A program made the position numbers and the translations under genes. This document shows, piece by piece, positions 13,921 to 26,427 of a stretch of DNA of 64,000 bases. Source of the stretch: Pyrrhosoma nymphula (lineage: Eukaryota; Arthropoda; Insecta; Odonata; Coenagrionidae); NCBI GenBank assembly GCA_963573305.1, contig OY754327.1, forward strand, positions 179,250,386-179,314,385, read 5' to 3'. The notes under the pieces are model-generated. The model had not been told where the DNA came from. It worked only from the letters and a program-made list of their open reading frames with translations, and did no database searches. Every line of letters starts with the position of its first letter. Position 1 is the stretch's first letter.

Positions 13921-15249
13921 AGGTAGCCTAGTTGCCAGGCGTGCGGCGTAGCATAATGATGAGGCCATTAATTTATTCATGGGAAAACCAAGCCGGTGTA
14001 AACAAAAGGACTTCCTTCCTACCCTGACTAGTACAAAGAAGAATTTCCTTCCATCTTCCAAGCCCAGAGATTCCGAGAAGCCACCGACCAATATGTTCCC
14101 TCCGTCTGCGCGACGGGATGTATTATCATGCTTCGCAAGCAATTGGACGTCACTTCGGACTATGTATTTGCAACCCAAAATCAAACACAGCATGCCTAAT
14201 GATCAAAATGTGAGGGCAAATAAACCGCGATGTCACAAACAAATTTGACATGATAGGCAGAATGCTGAATGAGAAAATTCACTTAGCAAATCTCTTGACT
14301 ACCACTACTTATAGCAGCGCATCAAACTGAATCTATCATCAAATTAAACATTTTCATCTGTAAGGGTCACTTTCTTCAGCTCACTTTCTTTCATGGCTCT
14401 TAAGTCGATCCGTTTAATAACATCTTTAAATAGACTTCGGGTATAAGTTTCAATTCACACAAACCTGACGGTAAAATGAATATCGCAAAGTTTTCGTCAA
14501 CTCCGAAGTCCGCAGGGCATGCTCTACAGATACACGTAGGAACAGGAAATCCGACAATTTTCTTTTTTCCCCTTCTGAAAAATAAAACCAGTGCGAGGAA
14601 GAAAAAAGCAGTAGAGTGGAAGGGGATATGAGGAAGAATTGGGAGTTGAGGAAGGGGGAAAGGAACTTGTATTTCGTTTGTCTTTTTCCTATTTCTTTTT
14701 CTACGGCCTCCTTGGCCTTGAAGAGGGCGCGCAACCCTTTTTCTCTCCGTCCGCTCCCTTTCCCTCCCTCTCCACGCGATCCCATCACGACTACTATTCT
14801 CTTCCGCTGACAGTCGAACAGCTTGTGACACGCAAATTGCACGCACCATCCGGTTTTCTCTTCTCAGGCCCGAGTGAGGCAAAATACGAGCAGAGGATAG
14901 GCATAAATGAGGGGGAGGTAAAAGCAGATAAATAGGATTGGGAAAGTATCGAACTCTGGATAGCTCGCTTTGGGTTCCGTTCGACGATTTCACGCAAGTC
15001 CATCAGTCACTGGTAAATTTAGTTACAACTATGATTAAAAAGAGACAAGAGATGTGATATGGAAGTGGCGATCGTATTTATTTTTAAATAATTGCTGAAA
15101 ACATTCAACTCATGCCACTGCACTCCAGCACGCATAAAGTAAACATTCTTCAGAAGAAAAAAATCCTTGATCCGCGATTAGTACATCACTCTCTAATTTC
15201 CCATTATGCCTTTAAGACTTCCCTTCCTCTCGCATTGCGTCACCTCTCG

Positions 15250-15400
15250 CCAGGATGGATAGGAGAATGTAGGGGGGGAAATACGAAATGGAATTGGGGA
15301 GGGAGAAGGAGATGTCGGAGAGAGGGTTTCGCTGGCTGGGAAGAAATCGAATGAGGGGGAGCAGGAGGAAAGAAGGAAGGAAGGGAGTGGAGGAGAGGGC
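15250..15400 (+). repeat. Polypurine tract
   Basis: G/A-rich run with ggaggaaagaagg-type units, ending at a short CpG-rich segment near 15410-15440. Nothing else is seen. Confidence 0.5.
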
Positions 15401-15829
15401 GGCACCCACACAAGCCCGCGCGCGCGACATGCCCCGTCGTCACACGCGCCCCGTGAAAAGGCCTACGGGAAGAGTTCGAGGGCCTTTCCTTCATTTTGCG
15501 CCTCCACTCCCACATTTCCACACCTGCCGCACCAACTCGTCTCCTTCCATTTCGAAGACCCCGCCCCGTGTATCAACCTCAAACGTATGACGAAAGGGAG
15601 AGAGCAATGAGAGAAAAGAAATACTCATGCATGCAGAGAGAGAGAGAGGCAGGAATGACCAAAAAGGGAATAAATAGAAATAAAACATTTGAGAAACTAT
15701 GTGGATGAAAAAGAGCTGGGTGAGAGTTGGGTGAGAGACTGAAGCCAGCCCCCACCTGGAACGGATTGATAGGGAGAATGACAAAAAAGAGGTGCGTGGT
15801 GTGTCTGCCGTGTGGAGCTCCCCTAGATC

Positions 15830-16170
15830 GCCGCCCATTCCTTCCTCCATTCCCCCTATCTCCCACCACTCTCTCCTATCGAGGAGTCAAGAGAGCGGAC
15901 ACAACCTCTATACCCTCTCTTCCCACAAAAACTCCCTGAACAACCCTTTTCCTCCTCCGAGAGGGAGAGCTCCTCCTCGCTCCACGTCTCTTCCTCGCCT
16001 CCCACCCTCCGACGGCGTCTGGGCATTTGGCCTTGAGAGAATTTATGGGCCTCTCCCTTCCCGCCCCCCCCTCTCGCGCAGGCATTTTCCAACCCCCGAT
16101 TCCCTTCCCCCATCCTCCGGAGACCTCCTCCCCCCCCCCCCCCCAGCGCAACCCCCTCCCCACGTTCTTC
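15830..16170 (+). repeat. Polypyrimidine tract containing a run of 15 C
   Basis: C/T-rich plus strand with an uninterrupted C homopolymer at 16130-16144. The opposite strand is G-rich and prone to quadruplex formation. Length of the run may be inexact because homopolymers are error-prone. Confidence 0.6.
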
Positions 16171-16389
16171 CTTCTCTCCCTCCGCGAGCGGGCGAGATGC
16201 AAGGGAGGAGGAGAAGGGGCGGCGACACACGGGAGGGGAAATAAACGGATGCACAACGAGTGACGGCAGAGTGGATAAATAGGGTGAAATTGCGATAGGG
16301 ATTACAGAAGGCAGCATCCCCTCCCTCCCCTTATTCTTCAATACCACATCTACACTTCTTACGGGATGCCATTCCAGAGTGAGAAAGTT

Positions 16390-16900
16390 CGGAGTGGGAG
16401 ATGGCCACCAAAGGGGATGAAGTGAACGTCGGAGCGAGGACGGCTGGCGGCGGGGAGCAAGAATTTTAACCCCCGAAAGCTAACAGAGAAGGTAGTCGTA
16501 CGGGGTCGCCGCTTCGCCCGGGGAGGAAGCATATGAGGGAGGTGCAGACGGGAGTCTATTGATGCGTGTTTGAGAGCATAATGCCTGGGAGGTGAGCGAG
16601 GACTCCGTGGCGGGTGCCATGATGCCACTCGCGTGGGTTAGAGAGATGGAAGACCTATGCGAGCAGCGGGAGGGAGGCGGGGGAAGAAGTGGGTCGGGGC
16701 GAAAGGGAAGGGAGTGGAGGATGCGGGTGCGATGGATCCGTGGAGAATGAGGAGAGGAAATGGCGGGGGGTGTGGAGGGCAGGAGGACGGAGTGCAGGGG
16801 GGGGTTGGAGGGCGTGGAGGGGGTTGCCGCTGGGCGATGGAGCGTTAAAAAGGGGGTGATTGTGGGGGTCGAGGGGGAAGGGAGGGAGAGAGTGGAATAC
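16390..16900 (+). repeat. Polypurine, G-rich tract
   Basis: G/A-rich plus strand with many GGGAGG and GGGGG runs. It lies 250 bp after the pyrimidine tract of the same strand, so the two could pair or form a triplex. Frames are Gly/Arg-rich or Pro/Ser-rich and are not called as genes. Confidence 0.55.
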
Positions 16901-17507
16901 TCTCCGCACGAGATGACGGCGCTCGCCAGATCGATACGACTCAAGGGTAAAGAACCCTTTTAAAAAAGACAAGATCTGCGACTACTCGACAACTCCTTTT
17001 TATCCCTTTTCCTTCATCCCCTAGAGGGAACTGTATCGAATTCCCCCTTGATGCAATTCCAGGTCATGCACCACGTTTTTTTGCATTTTTTTTTTCTTTT
17101 AACTTCCTCAAAGGATGACGGCTTCCTCCGCTAAAGCCAAAATAAATATTTTGTCATAGAAAGGACTAAACGGTGCATTCGATTACTGCCTTCTACTTAT
17201 CGACGGAGGTTTTCCAAATTGTTATTGACTGGAGTTTTAGCTTGAGGGTATCCTTTTGGAAGAAGATCTCAAGCTAAATGAAACACATGGAAAAATATAA
17301 CGACGCAATAAATTGAAAAATTAAGGGTCTAGAGCACGGCCTGTCGCCCGACACTTAATATATGAAGAAAGAGAGAATCTCATAGAAAACATCGTCCTTC
17401 GCTGTTGTCCTTAAACTTGAACTTGAAAACGCAACGAAAATGTTACGTTGTATTTGCCTACAAGCATTGACCGATATTAACGCGAATAAGTTTCCTCAAA
17501 CATGCAA

Positions 17508-17640
17508 TATGGTGGCCGAGTGGTTGAGGAGTAGGATTGGTAATACAATGTGATCCGTTCGCGTGTGTTCGTATTTCAACCTGAACTAAACATTTTTAAA
17601 TTTAAAAACATTTAAAAAATCTTGACACGAATTCTAGCAT
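17508..17640 (+). mobile_element. tRNA-derived SINE or tRNA pseudogene
   Basis: The segment 17512-17528 reads tggccgagtggttgagg, a good type-2 tRNA (Leu/Ser-like) polymerase III A box. About 37 bases later gtgttcgtatttc (17565-17577) is a degenerate B box. An A/T-rich tail with tttaaa units follows to about 17620. The fold is too degenerate for a working tRNA, and the A-rich tail favours a SINE. It lies on the strand opposite to the E74-like gene. Confidence 0.55.
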
Positions 17641-17951
17641 TCTGTGTGAATGTCTATTAGTTTCAAAATTTAATTTCCATCATTTGAGCAACCAGGTTAA
17701 GATAAAATTATACCTTTCATTCGACGAAAAGAGCTCAAACGGGATAAATCTGCACTAAATATCGCCATATAATGATGGACGACCGGAATAAAACTCGCAT
17801 TTGCAAATTCAAAGCGAATCTGTATTCCAAAGTGTGACGTTATCTCTTAAAAAATGGCACGACAAAATATTTCACAGAGCTGAAGAAACGCCAATGGCTC
17901 GAAGCTGAAAGAAAAAAAGAGATGTCGAACAGAAATGAAACGAAAACTCAC

Positions 17952-18221
17952 CAGAGGTCCTTCCGGGCGTCGCCGCCGCCGAGTTGTAGTGTTGGTGGTG
18001 GTGTAGCCGTGACACGGAGGCGCCTCCTCCCTGTGCGTGGTGGTGCGGGTGGTGGTGCGGATGGTGCTGCTGCTGGTGGGCTAGGTGCGGGGGGAAGTAG
18101 GACGAAGACGTGGAGGTAGCGGAGGGTGCGGGGGAGGGCGAGGGGAGGGAAGATGTGGAGGAGGCGGCCGGCGGAGGAATGGAGAGAAGACCAGGGCTGT
18201 CGGGCGTCCTCGACTGGGGAA
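17952..18221 (-). CDS. Eip74EF: Internal exon of E74-like ETS transcription factor (Ser/Pro and His/Gln-rich)
   Basis: A 270-bp exon, phase 1-1, from an acceptor ending cctctcgagcag, preceded by a CT-rich tract, to a donor reading TCTG|GTGAGT. Joined to the previous exon the split codon is G|TT (Val), giving PPTPVPQSRTPDSPGLLS. A Ser/Pro-rich stretch, SSSYFPPHLAHQQQ, HHPHHHPHHH and a Ser/Ala/Thr tail ending PGRTS follow. Fly E74 has comparable Ser/Ala, Gln and alternating Pro-His tracts between its PPSPADSGVSDVD block and the ETS domain, so position and composition fit, but low complexity makes this a weaker match than the neighbouring exon. An AG four codons downstream could serve as another acceptor, but only the chosen one keeps the phase. 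The next exon must begin with two bases of a G-- codon; I did not find it in the window. Confidence 0.78.
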
Positions 18222-19362
18222 CTGCTCGAGAGGATGGGAGCGGAGTGGAGGAGAGAGAGAGACAGAAGCCACAGGATTAGATATGTATACAATAGGGAAG
18301 GCGACGTGACACGGGGATACAGTCACACTCCAAGCACAAGCACAGACCGTGAGGCGGAAAATGCGATACTGGCTGGTGATGACCCCGAAGATTCGTAATG
18401 AATTAATTACATATAATTAGCACCAAGGTGTGAAAAAGAGGGCCTGTATCCCCCTTTGAGGAGGTAAGTAGCAATAAATTGTGAGTAAATAGGGGTCAAT
18501 CACTCATCATACCCCAATTATAAAATGGATTCGCCTGAACGCTGGGCGACAAACGTGATAAGATATGAATTCCAAGGCGATACCGAATACACTTAATCGT
18601 CAGGTCAAATTCTCGATAAAAATGTGCCTAGATTTAATTTGGCATTACACGATGTTAGATCTATTAGCATAAGAGTAAATGTTTCATTCCAAAGCATCAT
18701 TTAAAATCTTAATAAAAAAATAAAAAGTTACAGATGACAATCTTATAAAAAAAGTAAAATCCAAACCATTAGCTGAACAACGTTCATGATATTCACCACT
18801 GGAAACGTTTAACGCATAGTAAGACACGGTAAAAGGTTAGTACTATATTACCTATGAAGTTCTAAAACAAGGCTATGTTACGAAAGGGATGTTCACAGTG
18901 GATTTATAACTATACAGAGAAAATCTCGAACAACACTAATGGTGCAAAACAAAAAATAGCAGCAATAACTGAGGGAAGGTAATAAGTAGAGATTTAGGGG
19001 CTAGAGAAGTAAATATAGATAAACGTAAAGCAGCGGAAAAATATACTAAATTTGTGAACGCGATTACGAGAAATACAAACGAGTAACGCGAAATGATAAG
19101 AGGATACGTAAATCCAGCTGAATCTAAGAATGTAATAATATGAAAGGTTGTGAAACAGCTGCTAAGCATTTTTCAATGGTTCTGAATATATCACCAAATA
19201 ATATCAGCATAAGAATACCAAGAAATAAATTCGATGCAAAGGGGGATGGGCCCATATCAGCAAAAAAATAAAATCGTAAAAAGAAACATATATGCCAAAA
19301 ATCCTTACAAGTATACACATTTATTTCTGTACATGTGGGGCAAATGCCCTCGTTTCGCTGAC
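18222..19362 (-). other. Intron between the second and third recognised E74 exons
   Basis: 1141-bp intron with GT and AG ends in register with both exons. It has a GA-rich, TC-rich (on the transcript strand) acceptor region near 18230-18280. The remainder is AT-rich, with no coding potential or recognisable element. Confidence 0.85.
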
Positions 19363-19482
19363 CTGGAGTTGGAGGTGCGTTGAGCCTCGCCCTTATCTGC
19401 TCGTCATTGCTCGCGTGTCCCGATGAGCTGCTGCTGTCCACGTCTGACACGCCGCTGTCCGCGGGACTCGGCGGTAAAGATC
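19363..19482 (-). CDS. Eip74EF: Internal exon of E74-like ETS transcription factor (conserved Ser/Pro/Asp block)
   Basis: A 120-bp exon between an acceptor (gctttacag) and a donor (CCAG|GTCAGC), phase 1-1. Joined to the upstream exon, the split codon is G|GA (Gly) and the protein continues SLPPSPADSGVSDVD, then a Ser run, GHASNDEQIRARLNAPPTP. This is the clearest identifier in the window: the fly E74 protein has the nearly identical PPSPADSGVSDVDSSSS followed by an acidic/basic DELKARL-like segment. The block is outside the ETS domain; its function is not established to my knowledge, though its conservation between distant insects suggests a regulatory interaction surface. Introns on both sides contain stops, so the exon limits are well defined. 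No alternative family fits as well. Confidence 0.92.
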
Positions 19483-20442
19483 CTGTAAAGCATGAACAAA
19501 CAATATCATAAGTGATTGCGGTCGCAGGAGGTGGGGTTGATCTGCATTGGGATTGCCTTATCGTATGTATCAGTCAGAAAGCAAAGCATTTACTTTGATG
19601 GGTTTGAGTCGAAATACAGATCTCAGAAGGTATTCTTTAAAAGATATATATTTTCTATAGAGCAGATGGGCGGAAGTGGACTTTTTAACAAACTTATCAA
19701 CATATCACACTTTTTGGGAATTCATTAAAAATTGCCGAAGTATTGCAGTTTAAATGTGAATAATACGGATGCTCCAACATTTAACACCTAACACAATACA
19801 TCATCAGTAAATTCAGACGAAAAATATTTCTAGGACCCCTACAGCATTACGAAAAGGAAGTTCCATCTACTAGATTATAATGCCTATATTATTATTCTAT
19901 GACCGTTATTATGAGGTTCCATTGTAAAATAGAAAACTCTTATAACATCAAACCAGCAATGATCTCGTGATTACGCAATGGGCATAATTGTTCAGCAATC
20001 AACAATAGTTTGGGTCGCACAAAATAATTTAATAATACCTGATATTGATTAATTAATCGATCGTTTATGTTGGTGTGAATCGATGACAGTTGTCGCAATT
20101 GAGGCTACATCAAGGGATCAATATACAGACATTGTATAGCTATAACTAATACACTATATAGTATACAACCATTAAGTATGACTAATGAGTCAATTTTTAT
20201 ATCATGCCGAAATCATGTAAGATAGAAGGCTTCCGTTTGAACTATTTTCAATCTTTTCTAAAGAAATGAAATGAAATTCGAAATTGGTAAGCCTAAGTCA
20301 AGGTCTATTTCTGCAGCAATTCGCTCAATGATCCTCAAAGTGGAATTGGTGTACAATCACGTTGATGGACGAGAATTTACCCATGCTCCCACGCAACTTT
20401 TGTAATTTCGAAGTCTCTAGACGAATCCATAACCACCGAATA

Positions 20443-20461
20443 TCACCGTGCGTCACGGTGA
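20443..20461. repeat. Short perfect hairpin
   Basis: tcaccgtg and cacggtga form an eight-base-pair stem around a three-base loop (cgt). It is in an intron and could be chance; no function is assigned. Confidence 0.3.
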
Positions 20462-20559
20462 ATTGCCTTCATATGCCTCAGAGGGAGTGCATGACGGACG
20501 GCGCACGGAATGAGCATAAAAACAGCAGCCACCCGCGACAGGAACAAGAGAAAGGCAGC

Positions 20560-21610
20560 TGGAGAATGAGTTAACGTCTCCTACGGCTCGCTTTCCTGCC
20601 GTCCGCGACAAAAGACGCATGGAAAGTCGCTCTGCTCTTCACCCCACCACTGCCGCTCACGACCTCCTCAAGAATCAAAAGACCCCGAAAAGGAAACACA
20701 CCGCTTCGTTCCTCTCGCAAAAAAGTGAAACAATAACAATGGCTTGAGCAACGACAAATGGCTCGCTAGAAATGGAACCATCGGGCACGAGCCTCCTCAT
20801 TTCAATCAGCGGTGGCTCGTCAATGCGCACACGGGTGGCGGACATTGACGGACGCGTGCAAAGGAAATGGGGGAGATGGGGCACATTGCACATTTCGGAG
20901 ATTATGGAGCTCTTTTGAAGGGGGCGGCGGGGAGGAACGGGGGCGAGCGTGGGTGGAGTTGACAACGGGGGAAACGTGCCCATGTAAATACGCGTCGCTT
21001 GCGGATGCAGATGTAACCCATTTGATGGGTGCAGCCGAGTGGACAGGTGAGGGGATATATTCGGTGTTTTCCCGAGAAATAAGGGTCCAGAATGCGGGCG
21101 AGAGGGTGGGTGCTTGCGCCCCATCACCCCTCTGGCACCGGCCACCCCCCACTGCTCCAGCAGGAGCCGAGGCGACGCAATAACAACAATAATAATCCCA
21201 TCCCTTTGCGCAGGATGAGGGGAGAAAGGGTGCAGAATCTGGGGATGTGGGTGAAACGGAAAGGAGGGTGAGCAGATGCGTAACAAACATGTTTTTCGGC
21301 GCAACCCCGGGAGTGATGGGGAGGGACGGGTGGCGAGATCGAGAGGGATTCCGACCCTGCAACTTCGCCGTCAAGGGGTGATGGGCAGCTGCCCAATCTC
21401 TTGCGCCACTGGACGTCGCAACCCTTTCTGTACGTGCGCCTGCGGGCGTGCGTGGGGGCGAGGGTGGCATTTGGAAGGGAAAGTGGTGGGTGTGCGAAAA
21501 AGGGCGAGGGATGGACAAAGAGCGGCCTTTTTGGAAGAGGGACGAGGGTGAGTGGAATGTTGGTCGGAGGTTGGGTTAGACGTCGGGTTTTAGGAAAGGG
21601 GTAGTGAGGG
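20560..21610. other. GC-rich intronic island
   Basis: Purine-biased and partly CpG-rich. It supports overlapping frames up to 232 codons on the minus strand, but the codons show no homology I recognise and the segment lies inside the E74 intron. It could contain regulatory elements. Confidence 0.35.
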
Positions 21611-22679
21611 TTGTGAAAAGGGGAGAGCAGATGTTTTTGGAGACCGTTGCGGGATTGTTACGGCGATACTGCACAATTTCGACGCAAAGGAAGTCTTTGT
21701 GGCGGATTTTGCAAGAGGTGTGACCGACTAAATTCCCGCTTTTACCCCGCTTCGAAATGGTTTGAGGATCGGAGGCGTTTTACTTCCACCGGCTACTTCA
21801 CCCTCCAGAGGAAGTCCTCACAAGACCTCTTTCTTCCTTCCTCTCTCTCTCTCGGCCCTCTGACATACTTTTTGCGGAAAACACCAAATTTCCCTAATTA
21901 TTTAAAACGAGAGCCGGAGCTAAGATCACAGATGCAGGCGGGTAGCATGTGCCATTCCTCATCGGAACATATTCCAATACCGCACTAATGCCTAAGAGAA
22001 CCACAAATTCAATGCCGCATTTTAAAGGCCAATCACTTAGACCATTCATAATCAAAATTAAAGATTCTGGCTCCCCTTTTCTGCATAATGTGAAAATTTG
22101 CTTTGCTAGGTATTCCTTTCGTATGCTTATTGAAATAATTTGGACCAATGTGGTCAACGTTACACAGGCTTAAATTAACAGGCTACAGACGAGAAAATAT
22201 CCCACATATACATTACTAATTTCAATTAGCCACTTCATTTATAATAAACAAAAGGCTACATTCACACGTAAATTTAACACGAACATCTTATAGCAGGACA
22301 AAGCATGCTTTGAAAGTTGTGCTCCTCCGAAGTGAATATTCCTGGACAAAAGAAACTGCTGTACCAACCTCATTGATAACAGAAAAGTGTTACCCATTAC
22401 AGACATATTTGCCAGAAAAAAATTAAACAGTGCAATTTTACGAACGCAGCAAAAAAAACGGTAAATGTATGCTTAAGGTACAAACAACAAGAACCTCCAA
22501 GCTGCATTAAAGTTAAGGAAATATCCTGTCTGAAAAGACGCCTTGAAGAGTCTGGGTGACCGGAAATAGTAAGGAGGAATATTTTTCTCTCACTCTCTAT
22601 CGGAGACCAAACAAGGGAAAACCCGTGAACCTTAAAAGATTGCAAAGGGAACCCCAGAGATGAGGGCATAAGATCAAGA

Positions 22680-23730
22680 AGGGGTTTGGGACCCTTACGG
22701 CGTTGGGATGGACAATAATAGTGGAATGAGAGTGTGCGAAGTGGAAGTTGAAGCGGTGAAGGGGTTGCCGTGGAGATGGCCAGGTCGATTGTTGTCGCCG
22801 AAGCGGGCGAAAATGACGAGCATGTTTACCGAGTGAGGGAGGGAGCCTGTGGGAGAAAAATGGCGAGTCCTGAGCGCATACACACGCCACAGCTCGCAAC
22901 CGACTCGTCATCGTGGTGCTTACTTGGGAGGGCAGCTGAGTCCCATGGCTACTGGGTGAGGGGGACGATGCCTGGGAATGAATGTGGGTGGGTGGACGAG
23001 CGAGACAGTAAATGGGGACTGAAAGGGTTTTTCGCAGGGAAGTGGGTGGGAGGAGGGCCGAAGTATTGGGGGAAAGAATGAAGGTGGCACGAAACGTTCA
23101 AAACAAGTTCATGGGGAAGGGGAAAGAAAAGGGTGCCTCTCGCTCTCGCTTCATTTTTCGAAAGCAAATGGTGGTGGTTACCCGTGTATATAAAGGTTTC
23201 CGGAAGGGGGGGGGGCAGGAAAAAGGTTGAGGAAGCGCCGAGTTGGCGGGCCAAGTAGAGGAAAGGGTGTGGTGGGAGAGGGATGCTGCGAGGGCGTCGG
23301 GACGCGTCCGATAAAAACAGGAGACGGCGCGGCGGAGTTGTGGGAGGTGGACTGGATGGGGGAGAGTTGGAGATGTGCTCCAACTAGGGGTCGAGGGGGT
23401 GGGGAGATATTGGGGGTTGGGAGGAGGGTGGCCTTAAAAGAGAAGGGTGGGGGGCAATGTGTCGCCGCGCCGCGGTAAAGGCGGAGGAGGGAAGTGGAGA
23501 GGGAGGGTGTGGGTTGCAGAGAGTTTTTCGGGGCACTGACCTATACAATTCCGTCGGGCGAGGGAAAGGGGGAAACGGTGAGGAGCAGAGAGAGAGAGGC
23601 AGACGAGGCGGGGGGGGGGGGAAGGGAGGGGAGGATGGAAATGCGTGCAATGAAAAGAGAACGGGGAGACATGGCGTGGTCTATCCAGACGGGTGGAGGT
23701 CGGGGAATCCCTGACTTCGCTCGATCGCCC
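22680..23730 (+). repeat. Purine-rich intronic tract
   Basis: Mostly G/A on the plus strand with G homopolymers near 23207-23216 and 23610-23620. The many overlapping frames reflect the bias. No gene is seen. Confidence 0.5.
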
Positions 23731-25559
23731 TCTCCCTCTCTAGGGTACGGCGGAACACAATGTTCACTGAAGAACCAATAACTTTCACTCGATATTAAGT
23801 AATCAAAAGAGTTCACTTCAAATTATGTCAGTGAAAGTTTTCAAAATGCTGAGAACCAACTGTGTTATTAATTGAGGAACATGCTCTTCGGATATCTTCA
23901 GGGTCACGGCCTGAATCTCACCCTCGTCTATTTGCCCACGGCCTAGACACTGAGTTATCTTATTGAGGAGATAATTAATGGGGATCTTACGCAGCGATTA
24001 GGTCTTGGATATCCGAGAACCTTGGAACGCCCACCCCAATACAATTCTAGTTCTGGAAGACATAATCCACATGCGAGGCAACTGAGAGGTTAGATAAAAA
24101 TAATACCTAACCATCACTAAGCAATCAAATCAAGTTTCAATTTTTCCGGTGGACGGCGTCTTAGAAAGTTAAAAAAAGACCTGAAAGACATTTAAGGGAA
24201 GAAATTTACACCACAATCCTGCAAAAATGAAGCTAATCATTCTACTCTTGCGGAATGCTACAGTCACTAGCTTATTTTTTAAAAAGGCAATTTTTTTGGC
24301 AGTAATGTCAAGAAAATTATACGCCAGGGTTGACGGATTTGCAGTGCGTACTCTGCCACGCAGCGGAGCCTTGAGCAGCACCCGGGGAAGCGGCGGAGAG
24401 CTGAGAGGGAAACAAAGGCGGGAGGACGAGACAGAGAGAGGAAGGAAGGGTATTTGCGTACAAGGGAGAGGGGACTGCTGAAGAGGGCTCTCTGCGGGCT
24501 CGGTGCGAAGCGAGTGGAAGAGGTGCGAGGATTAAAGGTGGCGCACATGCGGGGGTGGGGTCGGGCGGAGGGAGAATGCCCCGGCGGCGATTGGGAATGA
24601 GCTAATTGAAAGAAGAAGAAGGAGTTTAGGGAGAGGGGGCACGTAACGGAAGAACCGTGTCATTCAATCTGCTCCACGTAAACCCCTTCAAACTTCCCCC
24701 CTGTTATGCAATAGTTCAGAGAGACCACAAGAATTAGGATGACGTCTGGGAAAATAGAATTAGCCACCCACGTCCATTTTGACTGTCTGTTTTAATATCA
24801 ATAAATCCGTGTGTTTTATGTACTCTAACAGCAGGATTGACGAAAAATCGCGAGCCACCGTGAAATAAATTCCTTTCCTCATTCTGATGCATTCGAGAGC
24901 GCCATCTCACGCAAACGATTCGAACAAAGGAGATTGAAACTTTCCAATCAATCCGCGTCTTTACTGAGCCACTTTCCCCGCGAGTGATCGCAGGCATCTA
25001 AAATATAGTCTTTAAAAAATTACTGAAGACGTCTGTAACGGTTCCCTCCAAGAAGTTGTCTGTAACGAGGACGAGTCTTGAATGAATGAAGTCGCCGCCG
25101 GTGGGGAAAGAGAGAGGGGGTATTTCGCAAAGTAAGGGCAGGCGGAAAGGAAAGCGGGTTGGAGAAATCCTAGCGAGTGCAAGGGGAGAAGATTCCTTCA
25201 CGCTTTTTTGCCGATTTGCCGCAGAGAATTTGTTTCATGATGACAGAGGAAGTTTAACAAATAAGACCGACACATTTCTAAAACAACACCGGCAGAAGAA
25301 TGTAACACCGGTAGATCTCAATTTCCGAATATATTCCACCCAGCAAACTGAACACGGCCAAGGAAGTCAATAGTGTGGACTTACTACTTCTAAAAATAAG
25401 AACTCAGTCCTCGTAGTTTATCGTCGCTATGTATTTAACCTCTCAGTGCGACCTTAGTTTGATAAGTCAATTCAGTCGGGAGCGGCATCATACTTAATTA
25501 CCCTAATATTCATCAACAATGTAGCGCACCAGTTTCACAGAGATGTCCCATTCCCTACC

Positions 25560-25960
25560 CCTTGTGCACAGAATAAACCTTCTCCCCCACCAACATCCAA
25601 CCCATCCACAGAGTCAACCCTCTCTCTCCGTCTCTCCACCGCCACGCCACCTGTCGGCTGACGAGTGTTTGCCGTCGTTGTTTGGTTACGCGAGGGCGTG
25701 ACTGGAGACGGGGGAGGGGCGGGGTTTTGGAGGAGGGGGGGAGGGACATGTTGCGATGGCCAACGATGGTGAGGGAGAATCAGGGAATGGTGAGAAGAAT
25801 GGAGGAATGGCAGTAGGAGAGTGCAGATGCCGGTAACGGGGGCAGGAGGGGGGTGGGAGGGAGTACGCAAAGGCGAACGAGGTGGGGGACGCAGAGGGTA
25901 TGTATGTAGAACGGAGGGGTGCGGCCGGGAGGGGTCCAAAGGTAAAGCCGGATGCTTGAA
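25560..25960. repeat. Pyrimidine-to-purine switch tract
   Basis: Plus strand is C/T-rich to about 25630 and G/A-rich from about 25690. The 173-codon minus-strand frame is Pro/Ser/His-rich and has no recognisable family. Confidence 0.45.
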
Positions 25961-26427
25961 AATAGGGGTCCGCGGACGGTGCAACTGCGAGCCCAAAGTA
26001 AAGGGGCAGCTTGAGATACCTTGTTTGGGGAGTTCGTGGAGAAAGGAAATTACCACATATTACTATTGCAAAGTTGGCAGCTCCAACCGATATTGACAGT
26101 CATTTTTTCGAGTTTAGCTTCTCATTGCAATGCCAAATAAGCAGCTTTTTAGAAGTAACATAGGACGTAAATATATTATACAAGCAACTCATCAACCTAT
26201 AAATAGAATGCTTTCATGGAATTGCAGGTTCTATATGATCGAGTTACAGTTTCAAAATCATTTTGAACATGGTCTATAAAGAGAATGATTTCAACTAACG
26301 AAATGCATCCCGAAAAATAATTTTACCAAAAATAATATTCCAACATGAGATGCGAGTCCTATTAACTGCTTGAGATTCGGGTTCACTTGACAAGAGTAAA
26401 ACATTAAACAAGTTTGTACGCCTTTAC

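Larger units (their letters stand above)
1..17951 (-). other. Intron or 3' gene region downstream of the last visible E74 exon
   Basis: The exon ending at 17952 closes with a normal donor and an incomplete codon, so at least one more exon must follow on the minus strand. I looked for the ETS domain signatures (YLWEFL, RLWGMHKNKP, YETMSRALRYYY-like) in reverse complement and did not see them. The stretch is therefore best read as about 18 kb of intron or more, alternating AT-rich DNA and purine or pyrimidine tracts. Confidence 0.6.
19483..26427 (-). other. Intron between the first and second recognised E74 exons
   Basis: 6945-bp intron, bounded by a GTAAAG donor and a TTTACAG acceptor. Two GC-rich, purine-biased islands (about 20560-21600 and 22680-23730) lie between AT-rich stretches, and a third (24370-24640) and fourth (25560-25960) follow. 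Open frames in these islands are explained by the purine bias and show no protein family resemblance. Confidence 0.8.

Noticed and set aside
1..17951. Presence of the E74 ETS domain
   Set aside because: I looked for the reverse complement of its conserved motifs and found none. The eye can miss short exons, so absence is provisional.
20820..21518. 232-codon minus-strand open frame
   Set aside because: Lies inside the E74 intron in a GC-rich island with overlapping frames on both strands and no recognisable family.
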